Source: a virus. Taken from it: a DNA stretch of 61,672 nt. Each line of letters begins with the position of its first letter. The first letter of the stretch is position 1. The translations under genes were made by a program, and so were the position numbers. The DNA lies in the IMG/VR virus record IMGVR_UViG_3300025073_000054, positions 1-61,672 of that record. One strand, written 5' to 3'. The notes under the pieces are model-generated. The model was not told the origin of the DNA. It searched no databases and saw only the letters and a list, made by a program, of their open reading frames with translations. Shown one piece after another: positions 7,280-14,633 of this stretch.

Positions 7280-8271
7280 AGCCTCCGCACCCGTCGCATC
7301 GTCGAGACGCCGTTGATCGTGAGGGGCGTGGCGTTGCCGATGGCCTCGTGCTGCGCGACGCCAGCGGGAGCCCGCGACGCCAGCCAGGCGTAGGTGCACG
7401 TCGCCGCGCCGGGGCTGCCCGGGATCAGCGAGGCGTAGGCCCCGCTCATCGTCGCGAGCCCTGCGTCGCCAAGGAGCGTCGACCACGATTGCGCCCACGC
7501 GAGGGAGCCGTTGATCCACGGCACAGCCGCCAACTGGTAGTTGCCGAGGATGAAGTAGGCATCGCTCGCGGGGACGGTGTACGTGCCCGACGTCGCAATG
7601 GTCGCCGCCGCGCCGCCGTTCAGCGACCATGTGAAGCTCAGGTCATCGGCTGCGATGTCGAGGGCGATCGTGTTGCCGCCGGTCACCACCGCCTGCGTCC
7701 CGAGCTCGACCTTGGCGACCGCACCCGGGCCGGTGATCCCGGTGCGGAGGAAGTACAGGTAGCCGCTGCTGCCCGTCGCATTGACGCCGAGAATCCACCC
7801 GTTGCCCGAGCTCTGGTACGACGCGAGGATCTGCTCCGTCGCGGGCACGGAGTCCTGGTGGAAGCCCACGGCGATGCTCTGCCCACCCGCGAGCGTCGGC
7901 CCGACGGCGGTACCCGGCGACGCCGAGACGATGCCCGACACCGTGTAGGCCGCAGCCGCCGTCATCGGCCCGAGGGTGACGCCGAGGCGGTCGGCGCCGG
8001 CCACGCGCCACGTCCCAGCGACCGCGCTCCACAGGAGTGCGTCGTGGTCGGTGGCGAGGAAGGAGTCACCCGCCGCGGGAGACGCCGGAGCCGCGCCGAG
8101 GGTGCCCGCGCCGTAGGTGCCGCCAGCGCCCGCAGGCCCCGCAGGCCCCGCAGGCCCGGTGGCGCCCGTCGCCCCGGTAGCACCCGCGGCGCCCGTCGCT
8201 CCCGTCGGGCCAGCAGGCCCCACGCCCGGCGCTACGAGCGCGCCGCCGCCGTTCGGATCGATGCCGCTCAC
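7276..8271 (-). CDS. Tail fibre protein with collagen-like repeat
   Basis: A 331-aa protein. After a short leader, about residues 17-48 are Gly-x-y triplets (GPAG, GATG), a collagen-like stalk, followed by a globular Ala/Thr/Ser-rich β domain with no recognised fold. Collagen-like stalks are common in trimeric phage fibres. It is the third gene of a fibre cluster and may be the receptor-binding tip. Its ATG at 8271 overlaps the upstream stop (ATGA). Confidence 0.65.
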   Translation of the reverse strand: MSGIDPNGGGALVAPGVGPAGPTGATGAAGATGATGATGPAGPAGPAGAGGTYGAGTLGAAPASPAAGDSFLATDHDALLWSAVAGTWRVAGADRLGVTLGPMTAAAAYTVSGIVSASPGTAVGPTLAGGQSIAVGFHQDSVPATEQILASYQSSGNGWILGVNATGSSGYLYFLRTGITGPGAVAKVELGTQAVVTGGNTIALDIAADDLSFTWSLNGGAAATIATSGTYTVPASDAYFILGNYQLAAVPWINGSLAWAQSWSTLLGDAGLATMSGAYASLIPGSPGAATCTYAWLASRAPAGVAQHEAIGNATPLTINGVSTMRRVRRL

Positions 8272-8741
8272 GTCTCACCGCCCATCGTGAGCACGGTCAC
8301 GGCGCCGCGGTCGGTGGTGTCGACGTCCGTCATGCGGACGCGCATCCAGTGGTACCCGCGCACGTCCCAGAGCGGCGTGCCGCGCGTGGTGGTGCCGGTG
8401 GCCGTCGGGAGCGCGGCGAAGGCCTCGGGGTAGCCGTCGATGGCGCCCGTGGCGAAGCTCGATCCGTCGAGGATGTAGATGGGCACCCAGCTCGCCACGC
8501 TCGCGGCGGCGGTGTCAGGCGAGTCCATCGACCCGTCCACCGCGAAGACCGGCGCGCCGGTGATGCTCAAAGCGTTGCGCGCGTACTGGCACACCAGGCG
8601 CGCGTACTGGAGCGAGCCGAGCTTGATCGCCCCCGACGTGGCGTTGGCGGCATCCGAGGCGGCGGTCCCGACGACGGTAGCGAGCGAGGCGGTGAGCGAG
8701 TACGACGCGGCGCGCAGGCCGATGGTGGGGATCTTGGCCAT
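8268..8741 (-). CDS. Probable fibre/virion-associated protein
   Basis: A 157-aa protein from ATG 8741, rich in Ala, Thr and Ser and without TM segments or Cys clusters. Composition and position between two fibre genes suggest a structural role. No domain is recognised. It follows an 83-base gap that carries a strong hairpin. Confidence 0.5.
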   Translation of the reverse strand: MAKIPTIGLRAASYSLTASLATVVGTAASDAANATSGAIKLGSLQYARLVCQYARNALSITGAPVFAVDGSMDSPDTAAASVASWVPIYILDGSSFATGAIDGYPEAFAALPTATGTTTRGTPLWDVRGYHWMRVRMTDVDTTDRGAVTVLTMGGET

Positions 8742-8777
8742 GGGGGCTCCGGGGAGGGGAGGTCAGCAGGAGAGGGA

Positions 8778-8814
8778 GCGCACGGCGCGAGCGCCGGGGC
8801 TGCGCGCCGTGCGC
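8778..8814. terminator. Perfect 12-bp hairpin between fibre genes
   Basis: GCGCACGGCGCG (8778-8789) pairs exactly with CGCGCCGTGCGC (8803-8814) around a 13-nt loop. It lies just after the stop of the large fibre gene on the minus strand. It lacks a U tract, so it could attenuate transcription or protect an mRNA end rather than fully terminate. Confidence 0.55.
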
Positions 8815-8824
8815 CGGTGGGAGA

Positions 8825-10240
8825 TCAGGTCAGGCCGGTGCCGCCGTGCGTGTGCGAGGCCCCGCGCAGGATCTTGTACGTACCCGCGTCGGTGGTCGGC
8901 GCGAGGCCGTAGACGGTGAGGACGGCGGGAGCGCCGGTGACGGCGGTGTTGCTCACGATGAGGCACGGGGCCTGGGTCGCGGTGATGAGCCACATCCCAG
9001 CGCACTCGTTGAGCGTCATCGTCTGGTTGTCCGTCGTGGTGACCACCTGCCCCGCGGTCGCGAAGCCGGTCCCGGCGAACGCCTCGGCGGTGGCGGTCGG
9101 AGCCGCGGCGGCGGTGGTGCCGCCGATGGCGCCGTAGGCCGGAGCCGCACCGACGCCGCCGCTCTTGAGCACCTGCCCCACGGCCACGTCGGGCAGCGGC
9201 GCCATGGTGGTCGCACTATCGGCCACGAGCAGATCGCCGGTGGCCTGCGTTGCGTGCGCGAGGTGCACGGGGTTGAGCTTGTCGGCCACGGTGCCGACGA
9301 GGACGTTCGACCCGACGGTCAGCGTGGAGCCGAGCAGCAGCGCGCCGCCGAACTTCACGAGCCCATCGGTCACCAGCAGCGCGTACGCGTTGGTGAACGT
9401 GGCGTTGGCGCCCGCGATGGGAGCGCCCTCGATGTTGACGGTGGCCGCGTGCGTGACGACGCTCGCGCCGACGAAGCCGTAGGTGGGCGCGGTGATGACC
9501 ACGCCCCGCTGAGCCGCGAGAGCGCCCGTGGCCCACTGCCGCGTCGCAGAGAGGTTGAGGTGGACGCTCGGTGCCTCGGTGCCCGCGGTGATGAGCAGGT
9601 CCGCGCCGGCGGTGACCGCGAGGGCCGCAGCGGGGGTGCCCGAAGCCGACGCGGTGGGGGCGACGATCGGGGCGGCGGTGAAGGTCTGCACCCCGCTGAC
9701 GGACTGCGCCGCCTCGAGGAGCGCCACGGTGCCCGACGCGATGGCCGGGAGCGTGTGCTGCTGCGCGGCGGTGGGTCCGACCGTCCCGGCGATCACCGCA
9801 CCGTCGAAGCGGGAGGCGCCGTCGTCCACCCACAGCGCGTAGCTGTTGGTGATGGTGGCGTTGGTGCCCGCGGTCGGCGCCGCGTCGATGTAGAACGTCG
9901 CGGCGTTGGTGATGGTGGACGCACCCGCGAAGGCGTAGGTGGGCGCGGCGACCTTGAACGCCCGCTGCGACGTGATGGCGCCGGTGGCCCAGGTCCGCGT
10001 GGCGCTGAGGTTGAGGTACACCGAGGGCGACTCAACCGTCGTGGTGATGGCGAGGTCGGCGGCGGCGGTCACGGTCAGCGGGACCGTGGGCGTACCCGAC
10101 GCGGACACGGCAGGTGCGATGGCTTGCGAGCCCTCATCGACGGTGGCGCCGGTGAAGGTCACGGTGCCCGTAAACGTGTTGGCTCCAGTGAAGGTGTTGT
10201 TGTCGTCGAGGCCTGCGGCGGTCACGAATGAGCTGGGCAT
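8825..10240 (-). CDS. Large tail fibre with duplicated domain
   Basis: A 471-aa protein from ATG 10240. The N-terminus has TFTGANTFTG-type β repeats common in fibres. Two copies of an about 130-residue unit follow (about 30-160 and 170-300), each with SVYLNLSATR-like and ITNSYALWVDDG-like blocks. The C-terminus ends in SHTHGGTGLT; such HTH strings occur at fibre and spike tips. This suggests a trimeric host-recognition fibre downstream of the baseplate genes. Confidence 0.75.
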   Translation of the reverse strand: MPSSFVTAAGLDDNNTFTGANTFTGTVTFTGATVDEGSQAIAPAVSASGTPTVPLTVTAAADLAITTTVESPSVYLNLSATRTWATGAITSQRAFKVAAPTYAFAGASTITNAATFYIDAAPTAGTNATITNSYALWVDDGASRFDGAVIAGTVGPTAAQQHTLPAIASGTVALLEAAQSVSGVQTFTAAPIVAPTASASGTPAAALAVTAGADLLITAGTEAPSVHLNLSATRQWATGALAAQRGVVITAPTYGFVGASVVTHAATVNIEGAPIAGANATFTNAYALLVTDGLVKFGGALLLGSTLTVGSNVLVGTVADKLNPVHLAHATQATGDLLVADSATTMAPLPDVAVGQVLKSGGVGAAPAYGAIGGTTAAAAPTATAEAFAGTGFATAGQVVTTTDNQTMTLNECAGMWLITATQAPCLIVSNTAVTGAPAVLTVYGLAPTTDAGTYKILRGASHTHGGTGLT

Positions 10241-10310
10241 GGCAGTGCTTTCTTGCGAGCCGTGCGGCGTCGCGATGGGGTGCGGTGGAGGCGGTGGAGG
10301 CGGTGGAGGG
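10241..10310. repeat. Short tandem repeat in fibre intergenic gap
   Basis: The 70-base gap contains about three consecutive copies of the 9-bp unit GGTGGAGGC near 10285-10310 (plus-strand reading), at the 3' end of the gene that starts at 10853. On the minus strand it reads as CCACC runs. It may be a slippage tract; no coding role is seen. Confidence 0.45.
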
Positions 10311-10853
10311 CTACGGGCGCTTGCCGGTCTTGGCGGTGGCGTGCACGGTCAGCGTGGGGCGGCGGATCGCGACGCCCGTGTCGTTGTAGAGGTAGAGCGA
10401 GCCGGTCGTCGGGTCGGCGTAGAGCCAGACGTTCGTGATGACCTGGATGGCCCATGACGTCGTGGATGCGGGGACGGGCGGCACGCCTGCGGAGACGGCA
10501 ACCGACGCCGCTCCGAGCGCGCCGGTCCCGGTGTACCCGCGGCGCATCACGAGGTCGTAGTCGAGGAGGTAGTCGTTGACGCCACCCGGCTCCTGATCCG
10601 AGCCCGACGGTACGCTCCACGCGACCGTCAGCATCCGGTCGCGGTAGTCCGTCGCACCGTCGATCTTCACCAGCGTGCCCGTGGCAAAGTCCGCGGTGTC
10701 GTACATCCATTCGACGATGACGACGCCGTCCCCGAGCGTGGTGTGCGTGTTGTTGGAGTTGGCGGTCACCAGCCCCGCGGCGCGCGTCTGAATGTCGTTC
10801 AGCTCCGCCGCGAGGATCTGTTGGTTGGCGACGTAGGTCTGGACAGCTTGCAT
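10311..10853 (-). CDS. Probable tail/baseplate-associated protein
   Basis: A 180-aa protein whose ATG at 10853 shares its A with the upstream TGA (TGATG). The N-terminal 30 residues look helical, the rest β-rich with many Thr, Ser and Gly. Lying between the gp48-like gene and the main fibre, it is likely a fibre-attachment or virion protein, but no family was recognised. Confidence 0.5.
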   Translation of the reverse strand: MQAVQTYVANQQILAAELNDIQTRAAGLVTANSNNTHTTLGDGVVIVEWMYDTADFATGTLVKIDGATDYRDRMLTVAWSVPSGSDQEPGGVNDYLLDYDLVMRRGYTGTGALGAASVAVSAGVPPVPASTTSWAIQVITNVWLYADPTTGSLYLYNDTGVAIRRPTLTVHATAKTGKRP

Positions 10854-11455
10854 CAGAGCACCGTGTTGTTCGTGAGGGAGGCGGCGTCGTTGCAGTAGAA
10901 GCCGACCATCTGCTTCGACGTGAACACCGCCTTGGTGTGCGCGGGCTTCATCACATCGACCACGCTGGCGAGGGGCGCGATGGTGGGCGCGTCGTTGGGG
11001 TCGCGCGCGGTGTAGATCGTGAACGCGAACACCCTTGGCGGGTTGGCGTGCGAGTCGATGGCAGCCGTCTCGCGCATCGTCGGCGCGACGTCGTTGTTGA
11101 GCGGCGTGAGGGCGCTGATGATCGCATCGGGCGACCCGGAGAAGCGCGTGCGCCATCGGGCGAGAAGCGCGGCGCGGCGCTCTGTCGTCGTGAGACGGCC
11201 CGAGCTCACATGGAGCCCGAGCATCGTCTCCCATCCATCCAACAGGGCGGTGGCGTCGCGAGGAAACGCCTCCGCGAGCGAGTTGACGTTGGTGTCGCGG
11301 GAGTCGCTCAGCGCGGTCGCGAGCGCCACGGCGTCGGCCGCGTTGGTGCTGAGATCCGCCGCCGGGTACGCAGGCCCCATTAGGCGCAGGTGCATCCGTG
11401 CGATGTCCCCGATGGCGCCTTCCTTCGTGGGCAGAGGCTGGATGACGTTCGCCAT
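10853..11455 (-). CDS. Mu gp48/YmfQ-like baseplate protein
   Basis: A 200-aa protein from ATG 11455. Features fit the DUF2313 (Mu gp48, YmfQ) family: about 200 residues, a middle DGWETMLGL motif, then a helical RRAALLARWR segment and a C-terminal αβ domain. These connect the J-like baseplate wedge to the fibres. In Mu it directly follows gp47; here 3.2 kb of cargo separates them. It is the first gene downstream of the conserved element at 11507-11534. Confidence 0.7.
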   Translation of the reverse strand: MANVIQPLPTKEGAIGDIARMHLRLMGPAYPAADLSTNAADAVALATALSDSRDTNVNSLAEAFPRDATALLDGWETMLGLHVSSGRLTTTERRAALLARWRTRFSGSPDAIISALTPLNNDVAPTMRETAAIDSHANPPRVFAFTIYTARDPNDAPTIAPLASVVDVMKPAHTKAVFTSKQMVGFYCNDAASLTNNTVL

Positions 11456-11506
11456 GAGGTGTCAGGCCGCGCGGAGGGCGCAGGAATGCCGTTGCTAGAG
11501 AGGGTG

Positions 11507-11534
11507 GATGTCCGAATGGTGGGAGCGCAAGAGG
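11507..11534 (-). promoter_or_regulatory. Conserved late regulatory element, copy 2
   Basis: On the minus strand this reads CTCTTG, 7 variable bases, then ACCATTCGGACAT. The same arrangement occurs at 33243-33270 ahead of the packaging genes. Both copies precede minus-strand late genes, and this one also follows a terminator. A good -10 is not evident, so an activator-dependent promoter is the best guess. Confidence 0.5.
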
Positions 11535-11539
11535 GCGAC

Positions 11540-11568
11540 GACTGACCCCGGAACCCGGGGCCAGTCCC
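11540..11568 (-). terminator. Hairpin terminator after antirepressor-like gene
   Basis: GACTG, A, CCCCGG and CCGGGG, C, CAGTC flank a short loop, forming a stem of about 11 bp just past the stop at 11581. It would end the cargo transcript immediately before the conserved late element. Confidence 0.5.
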
Positions 11569-11580
11569 GCGGCGGTCGGG

Positions 11581-12459
11581 TCAGTTGGTCGAGGGGGCGA
11601 GGGCGAAGCGCCCCTGGTTCGCGCGGAGGTTGGCGGCGTGCACGTCGATCGCGCCGTCGAGCCACATCGCAAGCTGACGCTGCGCCACATCGAGGAGCCG
11701 ACGCGGGAGCATCGACCACGCGGACCCCGGGCCGTGGTGCCCGAGGATGGAGCGGAGCTTGTTCTCGGCGCGGCGACGCTCGGAGCGTAGGGCGCGCTTC
11801 GTCTGCGCCCGCAGGGCGGCGACGCGGCGGAGGGGCGTCACGATCTCCGTCATGGCGACCACCGGGCCGACAACGCCCGTGGAGACGTCGGCGCGCAGGG
11901 CGGCGACCTCGGCGCTCATGGCGGCGACCTGCGCCACGAGCTGCGGCACGACCGCGAGCGAAGCAGCGATGGCGCGGGCCATCTCCGGGTCGAGCCCCAC
12001 CGGGGCGGGGGCGGACGGGCGCTGGCGGTCGATCACCGCGTCGAACACCCGCACCATGAGCTCGGTCAGCTCCCACGCGCGGGGCGTGTCGGACTGCGTT
12101 GCGACGAGAAGGGTCTGCTCGCGGGTGAGCCAGAACTCGTTGACGATGATCTCGCGCGTGCCGCCCGTCGGGGTTTGCGAGCGCCCCACCGTGGGGCGCA
12201 CGTCGAGAGCGCGGAGCTTGCCCTCCTTGACCATGCGCTTGATGAGCTCGCGCACCTTGCGAGGGCGCTCGAAGCCCAGCCACGCGGCGAGGTCGAGGTC
12301 ACGCACGCGCGGCTTGTGGTCGCTGCCCTCGGCGGACAGCGGGAGGTTGATGCCACCGGGGAGGTGGGCGATCCATCGGCCGGGGGCCACCGGCTCGACG
12401 TCGAGCGGGACCTCCTTGCCTTCGGGCTGCTGATCGTGGTTCTGATCGTGAGTCGTCAT
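11581..12459 (-). CDS. Putative phage antirepressor (Rha/BRO-like)
   Basis: A 292-aa protein from ATG 12459. About residues 50-130 hold a DNA-binding-like domain (DLAAWLGFERPRKVRELIKR then VNEFWLTREQTLLVATQS), the pattern seen at the N-terminus of phage Rha and BRO-type regulators, where a predicted helix-turn-helix is followed by a hairpin. The middle is helical and the C-terminus basic. It belongs to the cargo cassette that splits the baseplate genes and could act on the repressor switch. The family assignment is tentative. Confidence 0.5.
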   Translation of the reverse strand: MTTHDQNHDQQPEGKEVPLDVEPVAPGRWIAHLPGGINLPLSAEGSDHKPRVRDLDLAAWLGFERPRKVRELIKRMVKEGKLRALDVRPTVGRSQTPTGGTREIIVNEFWLTREQTLLVATQSDTPRAWELTELMVRVFDAVIDRQRPSAPAPVGLDPEMARAIAASLAVVPQLVAQVAAMSAEVAALRADVSTGVVGPVVAMTEIVTPLRRVAALRAQTKRALRSERRRAENKLRSILGHHGPGSAWSMLPRRLLDVAQRQLAMWLDGAIDVHAANLRANQGRFALAPSTN

Positions 12460-12590
12460 GGGAGGGTCGTCCTGTGATGGCTGGCCCGTGCGACGTGTGA
12501 GCGTCGGCGGGCCGTTCTATGTGGGCCACGCGGCAACGGCCGCGCTTCGGTACGTCGCTCGACGGAATGCCGTGCGGGGTAGGTCTTGAG
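12460..12590. other. Short gap without a gene
   Basis: These 131 bases between two minus-strand genes hold no convincing ORF. CGGGAGGG just ahead of the ATG at 12459 can serve as its ribosome binding site. Confidence 0.4.
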
Positions 12591-12926
12591 TCACGCCCGA
12601 GCGTGGGCGCGGATCACCGGCAGCAGGTCCACCGCGAGGGCGGCGACGTTGCGGGGGTCGCGCGACCACTCATCGAGCTCGCGCACGTCGCGGGTCTGCT
12701 CCGTCCGCCGGGGCGTCGCGAAGCGGAGCGCCGCGACGAGGGCGCGGTGAAACTTCGGGTCGGCGGCGCTGCGGGGCGCCATCGAGAGCGCGAGGCCGCA
12801 GACCGTGCGCCAGTGCTTGGGCATCGGAGCGGGGGCGCCCTTCTGCCACTGGCGGTCGATCTTGTGGACGAAGCGAGCGGTGCGCCGGTCGGCCGCAGTG
12901 GCCGTGGTCTTCGTGGTGGTCATCAC
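12591..12926 (-). CDS. Hypothetical protein
   Basis: A 111-aa protein; ATG 12926 or ATG 12923 (adjacent in-frame Met codons). It begins with a Thr/Lys-rich basic tail and is otherwise helical and Arg-rich. It is coupled to the upstream 67-aa gene by overlap of start and stop. No domain is recognised. Confidence 0.55.
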   Translation of the reverse strand: MMTTTKTTATAADRRTARFVHKIDRQWQKGAPAPMPKHWRTVCGLALSMAPRSAADPKFHRALVAALRFATPRRTEQTRDVRELDEWSRDPRNVAALAVDLLPVIRAHARA

Positions 12927-13126
12927 GCCACCGCCCGCAGGCTGGAGACGCCACAGGACACCGGGCCGGGGCGGTCGCTGTCGACCGAAGCGAGAAAGGC
13001 CGCGCGCTCGTCGTCGAGGGCAGCGTTGAAGACGGGGCAGGCCGCGAGCTCGGCCCAGCGGGCGCGCTCCTGGTGGGCGTCGAAGCTGAGGCGGCCGATG
13101 GTGAGGCAGGCGATGGTGGTGAGCAT
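12923..13126 (-). CDS. Small hypothetical protein
   Basis: A 67-aa protein from ATG 13126, preceded by GGAGGG. It is helical with two Cys residues. It is the first gene of a minus-strand unit driven by the promoter at 13164-13192. Function is unknown; a small regulator is plausible from the promoter context. Confidence 0.55.
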   Translation of the reverse strand: MLTTIACLTIGRLSFDAHQERARWAELAACPVFNAALDDERAAFLASVDSDRPGPVSCGVSSLRAVA

Positions 13127-13163
13127 GGTTCCCTCCGTCGGGGCTCCATGCCCCGGTGAAGAG

Positions 13164-13192
13164 AGCCTAGGTCAGTGTCTAGACACGGTCAA
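13164..13192 (-). promoter_or_regulatory. Sigma70-like promoter with palindromic operator
   Basis: Minus strand: TTGACC (13192-13187), exactly 17 bp, then TAGGCT (13169-13164). The spacer contains the perfect 12-bp palindrome GTGTCTAGACAC (13175-13186), an obvious repressor site. It reads into the genes at 13126 and below. Confidence 0.65.
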
Positions 13193-13219
13193 GACATCGC
13201 TTGTCGTTTCTTGCTCGCC

Positions 13220-13248
13220 TTGCGTAGTAGCTAGCTCATGGCTAGGCT
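13220..13248 (+). promoter_or_regulatory. Sigma70-like promoter, near-leaderless gene
   Basis: TTGCGT (13220-13225), 17 bp, TAGGCT (13243-13248). The -10 hexamer is the same as in the divergent promoter. A small AGCTAGCT palindrome lies in the spacer. Transcription would begin about 2 bases before ATG 13257, so the mRNA should be leaderless or nearly so. Confidence 0.55.
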
Positions 13249-13256
13249 CCGCCGTC

Positions 13257-13478
13257 ATGCCCGCGAAGAAGCCTGCTACGAAGTCCGCCAAGCCCGCCCG
13301 TGACCGAAGCGGAGCCCTGTACGTCTTGCTGGAGCCGGAGCAACTCGCGTCGCTCGACGGGTGGGCAGAGCGCCTCAACGAGGGCAACACGGGGCCGCAG
13401 TGGAACCGCACGGCGGTCGTGCGCGCCATCGTGGCGCGGGCGCTGACCGAGCGCGGCGCGAAGGGCGAAGCCCCGTAG
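13257..13478 (+). CDS. Small basic DNA-binding-like protein
   Basis: A 73-aa protein with a Lys/Ala-rich basic N-terminal tail (about 20 residues), then a β-strand-like YVLLEPEQL, a helix and a final TAVVRAIVARAL helix. This is the pattern of a ribbon-helix-helix domain. It sits behind its own promoter facing the minus-strand unit, so autoregulation or control of the divergent promoter is plausible. It is the first gene of the plus-strand cargo. The RHH call is from secondary-structure pattern only. Confidence 0.55.
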   Translation: MPAKKPATKSAKPARDRSGALYVLLEPEQLASLDGWAERLNEGNTGPQWNRTAVVRAIVARALTERGAKGEAP

Positions 13479-13519
13479 CCGTTGACCGCCCCTCCCCCGG
13501 CGGGCGTAGCGTTGTGGGG

Positions 13520-14089
13520 ATGTTGATGCCCTACGACCCGCCGCCGGAGCCACAGCCGCCAGCCCCGCCCGCCGCGATGGGCGGCGCCGCGCCAAGCGGT
13601 AGACGCGTCGCGTTCCGGGTGTTCCTTGGCGTGGCACTGCTGTTCGCCGGGTGGTGCTTCCTAGGAACGCTCCTCACGTCCACAAGGCCCGACCCGGCCA
13701 CGACGACGCTCAGGCCGCTGGAGCACGTCGTCGCCTACAAGTCGCGGATCGGATTCCAGGTGTGCAGCCGCACGCCGCTCCGGCGATGCATCCTGGACTT
13801 CGTCTCGGATGCGAGCGGGACAGCGCGCACTGTCCGCATCGGCCCGATCGACGTGGATCCAGTCCCGAGCTGCGAAACCATCATGGACGATGCCAACGCG
13901 GCGTGCGCGGATGGCGGATTCGGACCCGGGATGCGCTGGGCTCGATGCGCGGCCCTGCACGGCTTCATCAGTCGAACGCTCGCGAGAACTCTCGATCCCC
14001 GCGACGATCCGCACGCTCACCCGCCGGGTGGGTTCATCCTGAACTGCGAAGAGGGCTATTTGAATGGCAGTTTTGACGACACGATGTAG
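13520..14089 (+). CDS. Single-pass membrane protein, cargo gene
   Basis: A 189-aa protein from ATG 13520. A Pro-rich N-terminus (about 1-32) is followed by a TM segment (about 38-58) and an about 130-residue outer domain with six Cys residues, spaced as possible disulfides. It is on the plus strand, against the surrounding late operon, with the lipoprotein gene overlapping its end. It is likely a lysogenic-conversion gene expressed from the prophage. No family is recognised. Confidence 0.6.
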   Translation: MLMPYDPPPEPQPPAPPAAMGGAAPSGRRVAFRVFLGVALLFAGWCFLGTLLTSTRPDPATTTLRPLEHVVAYKSRIGFQVCSRTPLRRCILDFVSDASGTARTVRIGPIDVDPVPSCETIMDDANAACADGGFGPGMRWARCAALHGFISRTLARTLDPRDDPHAHPPGGFILNCEEGYLNGSFDDTM

Positions 14090-14633
14090 CTCGCTCGCTC
14101 TGTTCGCTCTCGCCCTCGGTTGCTCCGCGGAGCCTGTACTCCTGCCCGACGCTGGCCCTTGTGGCGGGGCCTGCGGGGTCGGGACGTCGTGCGTGGCAGG
14201 AGCGTGCGTCGTGGACGACGCGGGCGCTCCCGACGCCGGAAGAACGGACAGCGGAGCAGTGGTCGATGCAGGCGAAGATAGGCCCACGGTGGACGCGGGC
14301 GAGCTCGACGCGGTGACGGTGGACGCTGGCGGGATGGATGTGGTCGACGGCGGGACCGACGCGCCCGACGTGGTCGATGTTCAGTGGCCCGCGCTCCCCG
14401 ATGGCTCCTACGCCTGGGACGTGGCGGCGTGTGAGCGGTGCAGGGTGGCGCATGGGGAATGCACCTGCACCAACGGCCGGGCGGTCTACACCTGCCTCGC
14501 GGAATACGCGGAGTGCGATGGTATGTTCGCCAACGGCTGCGAGGCGCACCTCACCGAAGACAGGGCGAACTGCGGGCGCTGCGGCAACGCCTGCGTCAGC
14601 GTTTTGGTGTGCAGGAACGGCCGCTGCCAGTGA
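14064..14633 (+). CDS. Cys-rich lipoprotein, lysogenic-conversion candidate
   Basis: A 189-aa protein from ATG 14064. A short basic start and hydrophobic run end in LALGC (Cys20), a lipobox for lipoprotein signal peptidase. A long Asp/Ala/Gly/Val linker with repeated VDAG follows. The C-terminal domain has about twelve Cys and closes with FANGCEAHL and NCGRCGNAC motifs, characteristic of surface lipoproteins in Polyangiales-type myxobacteria. It overlaps the previous gene by 26 bases, so both are co-transcribed. It ends one base before the stop of the convergent baseplate gene. A role in surface exclusion or a host-derived surface trait is inference. Confidence 0.7.
   Translation: MAVLTTRCSSLALFALALGCSAEPVLLPDAGPCGGACGVGTSCVAGACVVDDAGAPDAGRTDSGAVVDAGEDRPTVDAGELDAVTVDAGGMDVVDGGTDAPDVVDVQWPALPDGSYAWDVAACERCRVAHGECTCTNGRAVYTCLAEYAECDGMFANGCEAHLTEDRANCGRCGNACVSVLVCRNGRCQ

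Noticed and set aside
8846-10231. 461-aa plus-strand ORF antisense to the large fibre
   Set aside because: It is made of Arg/Gly/Asp/His-rich sequence typical of the wrong strand in GC-rich DNA, and the minus strand encodes a clear fibre.
13257-14633. An insertion sequence carrying the cargo genes
   Set aside because: No transposase and no terminal inverted repeats or target duplication could be recognised at the borders.
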